A DNA stretch of 64,000 nt, taken from NCBI GenBank assembly GCA_964016875.1, contig OZ024724.1, positions 41,903,820 through 41,967,819 on the forward strand, given 5' to 3'. The translations under genes and the position numbers were made by a program. Origin of the DNA: Fallopia convolvulus. Its lineage: Eukaryota; Streptophyta; Magnoliopsida; Caryophyllales; Polygonaceae. This document shows, piece by piece, positions 58,571-64,000 of the stretch (position 1 is its first letter; each line of letters begins with the position of its first letter). The notes below the pieces were generated by a model. That model was not told the DNA's origin. It searched no databases and worked only from the letters and a program-made list of their open reading frames with translations.

Positions 58571-61500
58571 TTACATTTTATATTTATAGTTTATAGTTTA
58601 TGTCATATATAGATTGTTTTTTTTACTTTACCCATCTCCAAGGATTTATGAATTGATTCTTACTTTTCAATAATTTGATAGTTGTCTTTTATTTTTTGCT
58701 TTGTGGTGAATGAGATTGTGATGAGATCGTGCAAAAGTGAAAAGCTTATATAATGTAAAAGAGAGTGGAATATGAAAGGTTATATTTTAAATTTGATCTT
58801 ATCTTTTGTTTGGAATACTAAAGGTTGATCTTATCTTCTTCTTTTTTACTTTTATTTGTAATACCAATGGTTATAATTTAATGACATTAAATTCATATTG
58901 TAATACTAAAGGTTGTGTGTAATACTAAAGATTACTACAAAAGTTGATAAATAATGTCAAAGGTTATATTTTAGGTTTAATCTTATCTTTTGTTTGCAAT
59001 ACCATAGGTTGATCTTATCTTTTTTTATATTTACTTTTATTTGTAATACTAATGGTTATAATTTAATGGTTGTAAATTAATATTGTAATATCAAAGGTTG
59101 TGTCTTACGTGTAATACCAAAGGTTATTATAAAAATTGCTAAATAAATGATGTAATATCAAATATTAATGCTCATTTTATTATTTTTGTGTGTAATACCA
59201 AATGTTGTAAAATACACAATAAGTCTATTAGATAATGCTTTATTTTTATATTTTGTGAATTACTCACAAAATAGATAGAGAGATAGTTGTGTGGAATTTT
59301 TATTTTATTTGTTACTTTATTTTATTTGTTTAATTTTAAAGAATATTTTTTAATTAATTGCATGAGAATTCATTGAGACTCATTAATTATAAATTGACAT
59401 GTTTATATTATTTATTTTTTCTTTTATTTATACTCTTTATCTTTCATTGAATAAATTATCATTGATTGCCAAAATTTTCTCCCTTATAAGTTACTAAGGT
59501 AAGAACATGCTCGTACTTTTTTGTTTCTCACTTTTACTAATGTAGGAACATGTGTTTAACAAATATAATATTATGCTCTTTCATTACATAAACTCATATG
59601 AGAATGAGTTGTAAGGACTACATATAAGAAAAGGAAAGACAAAATGCATATTTCAAGTGTTTGATGCAATAATGTTTTCTTGTATGATTACAATTTTGTT
59701 ACATGTCAAGAGATACTTGATTGCTCTAAACCTATTGCACCATTCAACATCTATTTTGGTAAGAAATCTCTCTTTTTCAATACTTCTTTCTACATAAAAT
59801 GGTTGTACATGAGACAATTCTCTTAAGAAAAGTCCATAATACATGTAAAATAGACAAATATTTGTAAGCACCTTCACATAATTGATCAAGTCGCAATGTT
59901 TGTCTCCTTCATCATTTGTTTTCGATGAGCATGACTTTGTTGTTGATTTATGCATCAAAATAGAAAAATAATGAATATTTATATTTTTAGTAGGAATGGA
60001 AATGCTACACAAAGAAAGTTGCTACAAATGTAAAGGATTATCATTGGGATTGGCGAGGGCGACATTATGTATGTAATGCTCTTGTTAGATGTGAAGTAAC
60101 ATTTGGAAGTGGATTCTTTGAGGTAGAGGGTGATGTAGAATGTACGACTGTATATATAGTGCAAAAATTTAATAGGATGAATTGAATATAGAATTTCAAA
60201 GGTCATAATTTTTTAGATTAAAGAGACTTTACACCTTCTTCAAATTAAGGACATTTATGAGAAGAAGATTGGGAAGTTGAAACACTTTTGCCTTTTCAAT
60301 TCCTATAATTAGTACTATTAAAAATTTTAATGATTTAATTTTGAAATAATCCATACAAATGCCCACTTAATTCTTGTAATATTTTTTGAATTAAAATTTT
60401 CATAAATAACATGTATTAAAATCATACAATTTATTTATATTTTTTATTAGCTTAATTCTACCTATGAACTTAATTGTGAGAATGGTCATAAATGACCAAA
60501 AAATTTCTATTTTATATGTTATATAGATCATTACAACAAAATATCATTTCTTCCTCAACTAATAATAAAAAAAGGAGTTAGCTAATAAAAGGAAGTTAAA
60601 ACGATAGGCTTTTTGGTCAAGAGATGTGTCAAATGTTGTATTGTAATATTTTCTTAATTAAATTCTCCCTATTTAGTTATAATTAATATGCCCACTTAAG
60701 AAGTGTAACGTATGGCTCATCACTCATATACTTAATTATAATTAATTTAGGTTGGGTGAGTAACTCATATACAAGATTGAAGAATGTGTAACGTATGAGT
60801 TTCAAGAATATTTAAACTATTAAAATATTTGTTCTTTTTTTTATCCTATATATGTTTGTACAGTTTGCGCGAGAGGGAGAGATCGATGATCGAATAAGTA
60901 TTTTTGTTTGATTTTATGTGGGTTTAAGACCTGAAAATATTCCCACTATGGTTAAATATAGGTGAGTCATAATATATGTTTGCTCAAGTGGCTCCAAAAG
61001 ATCCATTTCTATTTTGATTACTATTTAGTATTTAATTCGATTTTTAAATTATTATAAGCCGATCAGAGGAGGCGATGGATTGATCGTTTAATTATTTTGA
61101 TTTGATCGTTTAATATTGATAGAGGAGGTGCCTCCATTAGAAAATAATATGCTATATCTACCAAAAAAAAGAAAATAATATGCTATAGAGATTGGTAGTA
61201 TTTTTTTGTGCTTTTTTTATGCACTAATATCTTTTTTTATTTTTGTATGTTCATACAAGGATAAGATCGACAAACTTGCTAGATGATGATATTGTTTGTC
61301 TTCCGGTACAAAGTAAGTTTTCTTAGGGAAAATACATTTAGTTTGTATATAAACTTACGTACATTGATTAAGGGGAATAATTATATATTTTTGTGTACAT
61401 ATATTATAGAGTACAAAAATTAGCGGTTGAGGCCAATATTCGAGAACAACAATCTTCAAGTGAAGAAAGCATGCGACTTCGGGCTTAATAAAAGTATAAA

Positions 61501-62449
61501 CAAATCTTAATATGTACATATATTGAAAATTTGTTCAATAAGGATATGATGAGTTCCTAGATCTTGAGAATGTATTTAGTTAATTTTGTTGTAATTCAAT
61601 TAAAATTGATGGTGTTTCATATATATATATATATATATATATATCAAATGTAGTGGTTGCCAAGGAAGGGAAATGGCATTTCTATCAAAGGTCAAATTCC
61701 AAATGTGTCTATCATTTTTTTTATTTTACAAGGTTTGCTTTCATATATTATCCTTTTTATTTTTTGTTATATATTGATCTTTTTATGCGTATAACATATT
61801 ATCAATTAATGTATTTCTTAATTCAACCAGTTTTTTAAATTGATATAGGTGTTTCAAACCCTCTCTACTATTTACAAAAGGATATCTAATTCTTGACAAG
61901 AGGGTGGCAATCTTGAAAAACTATCATGATGGAAAATAATGGGGTTGTAAACTACAATTTCGATCGCTTGGGGTAAAAAAATTTCTATATCTGATAAGAT
62001 TTTTCCTTACAATGAAGTGAACATTTTCCTTCTCCAAATTGAGAAAAATAGTCTCACTTCATTTTTAATTTTATTACCAAGATTTTGTAATTTTAGGCCT
62101 ATATTGAAATTATGTGTGAATAATTTTTGAAAAAACCATTATTTCATGACATTATTTACTAGGTCATAAGCTATTTTATTCATTTTTTTCAAATTATTTG
62201 ATAAGATTTTGTAATCTTATTTCAAAAACCATTATTCCATGACATATAAAGTTCGTATGATAGTCTCAACTCTCAAGAGAAAAAGCTATACTTCAAAATT
62301 ATTCTTATACTTATGCAAAAAGTATACTTCGAAATTTTATAAAGTGCACTTTAAATATTTTAAATATATTATGATAAATGCACAATCATGAAAAAATATA
62401 TAATTTAAATACTTAAATACATAAATATACCTTTAGAAGAAAAAAAATT
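58571..62449. other. AT-rich stretch between opposed terminal hairpins
   Basis: Small frames at 59653-60206 and 61653-61838 show no recognised motif. A (TA)n microsatellite lies at 61620-61644. No transposase or other gene was recognised. Confidence 0.5.
58790..59160. repeat. Degenerate tandem duplication, about 185-bp unit
   Basis: Two imperfect copies share TTGATCTTATCTT, ACTTTTATTTGTAATAC, AATGGTTATAATTTAATG and AAAGGTTGTGT in the same order. The phrase TAATACTAAAGGTTGT recurs within each copy. Confidence 0.7.
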
Positions 62450-62482
62450 TAACCCGTGCGTATGCACGGACATCACCACTAG
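62450..62482 (+). mobile_element. Helitron-like 3' end
   Basis: CCCGTGCGTATGCACGG forms a hairpin followed by ACATCACCA and CTAG (62479-62482), then T. It is the mirror image of the end at 58531. Confidence 0.6.
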
Positions 62483-62751
62483 TTCTTTATATTTAGAGGA
62501 TGACACACGAATAAATTGTAAGACTCTATATATTCATCTCTTATTGAAAAAAGTCCAAGATGTGAAATAATACGTAACATCAAACTCCTCAAAATCACCT
62601 ATTCTATAAGATGTGAAATAAAATATCATCCTATAAGTAAAAAAGACTTATGTCTATTCTGTTTTAGGGTATTATAAAAAAAAAATTCAACACTACAAAA
62701 CTTTAAGTATAAATTTTGATCCGTCCAATAAACGAGACTTACTATCTAGTA

Positions 62752-63072
62752 CTCCCTCCATCCCATTTTGTTTGTCCAAAAGGACAATTTACACACATAT
62801 TAAGAAAATGGGATAAGAGAAAAAGGGACTAATAAGGAGAGGAGAGAGTGTGTGATGTTGATAGATAAAATGGGAAGAAAGAGAATAAAAAAGGAAAAGA
62901 CTAAAAAGTTGATTGGGGGTAGATTTTTTATTGGATAATGTGGGTAAAAAATAAAATTGAATAGGGGTAATATTGTAAGAAAAGTTTGATATAAAAGGAA
63001 AGAAAAAAAGTTGGACAAACTTTTTGGGACAACTAAAATAGAAATTGGACAAACAAAATGGGACGAAGGGAG
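62752..63072. mobile_element. Stowaway (Tc1/mariner) MITE
   Basis: The ends CTCCCTCCATCCCATTTTGT and, reverse-complemented, CTCCCTTCGTCCCATTTTGT are inverted repeats flanked by TA (62750-62751 and 63073-63074). The 321-bp interior is AT-rich and non-coding. Confidence 0.92.
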
Positions 63073-63074
63073 TA

Positions 63075-64000
63075 TTATATAGGGGCTTTCATAATAAGGC
63101 ACCCCCCATTTTCATAATAAGGCACCTATATAATTTTTTTTTTGCAAAACTTACAACCCTTGCCCTACACACAATTCCACTCATTTTCTTCCCTCTTCTC
63201 CCTCCCTCCTTCACTCTCTCCAATTCCACACTCAAATTTCTCAAATCTCCACAACAATCCAACAAATTTGTAGAAGGAAGTCAACCTACACATCATTCCA
63301 TCAACAATATCAAGTTTAATGTAAGTTAGCTTCTTAAATTTGAGTTTTTTTTTTGTAAAATTTCAGATTTGAATGTGTTAGTTAGGGTTTTTGATTTAAT
63401 GTTTGTTGAGAGGGTTTCTTGACAACAAATAAATTTATAATCAAGACCCCGCTGAGTACAGGGGAGTCAGGTTCGTCCACGGGAGATAGTCAGTGCTAAG
63501 TTCTATTACTTCTCACGCAAGCAATCAACAAAGCTAGGGTTTTTATCAAGTAAGAGAGAGATTCTAAGGTAAAGGTATCACCACAACAATAATCATGCAA
63601 TGCTAACGCTATAAAACATAAAGATCATGCTTTTATCACACAAAGGCACTAACTTTCGTTAACTTTAAGCAAGTAAATCAATCAACTTTCGGTAAATCAA
63701 TAAACCTACTATCTAATCTCTTCTACTTCAACTAGGATAGATCCGCTTTCGCTTCAAAACCCTAATTTGACTATTCTGATCCAAGGTTTCTGCTTTCGCT
63801 TTAACTATGAATGAGAAATTCCTTTCAACTTTCGTTTCAAGGATTAAGAACAAGAGAATAGATTCATGCAATAAAAACAATCAAGACATGATCATAAACA
63901 AGCGTGCACAACCATTGTTGGGTTAAACCCCAACCTTAGAGAGAGAGACTACTCACAAAGCATAATAATTGAAAACATCCAAAAGAAAGCTTACAACCGA
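63075..64000. other. Unclassified repeat-like stretch
   Basis: TTTTCATAATAAGGCACC occurs twice in tandem near 63083-63127. A pyrimidine-rich stretch (63170-63260) resembles a leader sequence, but no gene start could be supported. From about 63420 the sequence looks like the non-coding interior of a retroelement, without visible ends. Confidence 0.35.

Noticed and set aside
62789..63102. Overlapping Ser/Phe-rich minus-strand frames
   Set aside because: They lie in a Stowaway MITE and reflect its T-rich strand.

Overview
This is nuclear DNA of a flowering plant, most likely a eudicot. It is AT-rich, the protein-coding genes carry GT-AG introns, and the gaps between them are filled with plant transposon families: Copia, L1 and RTE LINEs, Helitrons, hAT, PIF/Harbinger and Stowaway MITEs, and SINEs. 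The genus cannot be read from the sequence. All calls are my own reading of motifs and family knowledge; no database search was run.

Layout. 1-3.4 kb: AT-rich DNA with a small Helitron and a Harbinger-type MITE. 3.4-8.9 kb: a broken Copia retrotransposon on the minus strand, itself interrupted by a 765-bp solo LTR. 9.7-12.8 kb: a decayed autonomous Helitron (Rep/helicase). 13.4-14.4 kb: a 5'-truncated RTE LINE. 15.0-21.7 kb: a complete 20-exon phospholipase D zeta gene. 25.2-26.4 kb: an eroded L1. 26.9-27.7 kb: a possible non-coding locus with a telobox/TGGGCC promoter and C/D-snoRNA-like segments. 28.2-35.7 kb: Helitrons and a 6.3-kb L1 with a 13-bp target duplication. 37.6-40.7 kb: a tandem array of a papain-like gene, giving one chimeric ORF and one pseudogene that carries a hAT MITE. 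42.3-45.9 kb: two inverted-repeat elements full of cryptic TTATTCAT and TTTGTTCAT repeats. 46-48 kb: a 237-bp tandem duplication and a SINE. 49.1-50.8 kb: a PP1 catalytic subunit gene, with an eroded copy of its 3' exons 8 kb away at 41.2 kb. 53.3-55.2 kb: a GH17 glucanase with an X8 domain. 56.4-57.5 kb: ribosomal protein L22. 57.7-64 kb: AT-rich DNA with Helitron ends, a Stowaway MITE and unclassified repeats.

The four well-supported host genes (PLD zeta, PP1, GH17 glucanase, RPL22) are all on the minus strand and are unrelated housekeeping or cell-wall functions, so they do not form a pathway. The most unusual material is the papain-like array with its breakpoint-generated reading frame, the paired inverted-repeat elements, a U-snRNA-type promoter arrangement inside the hAT MITE, and the candidate snoRNA host locus.
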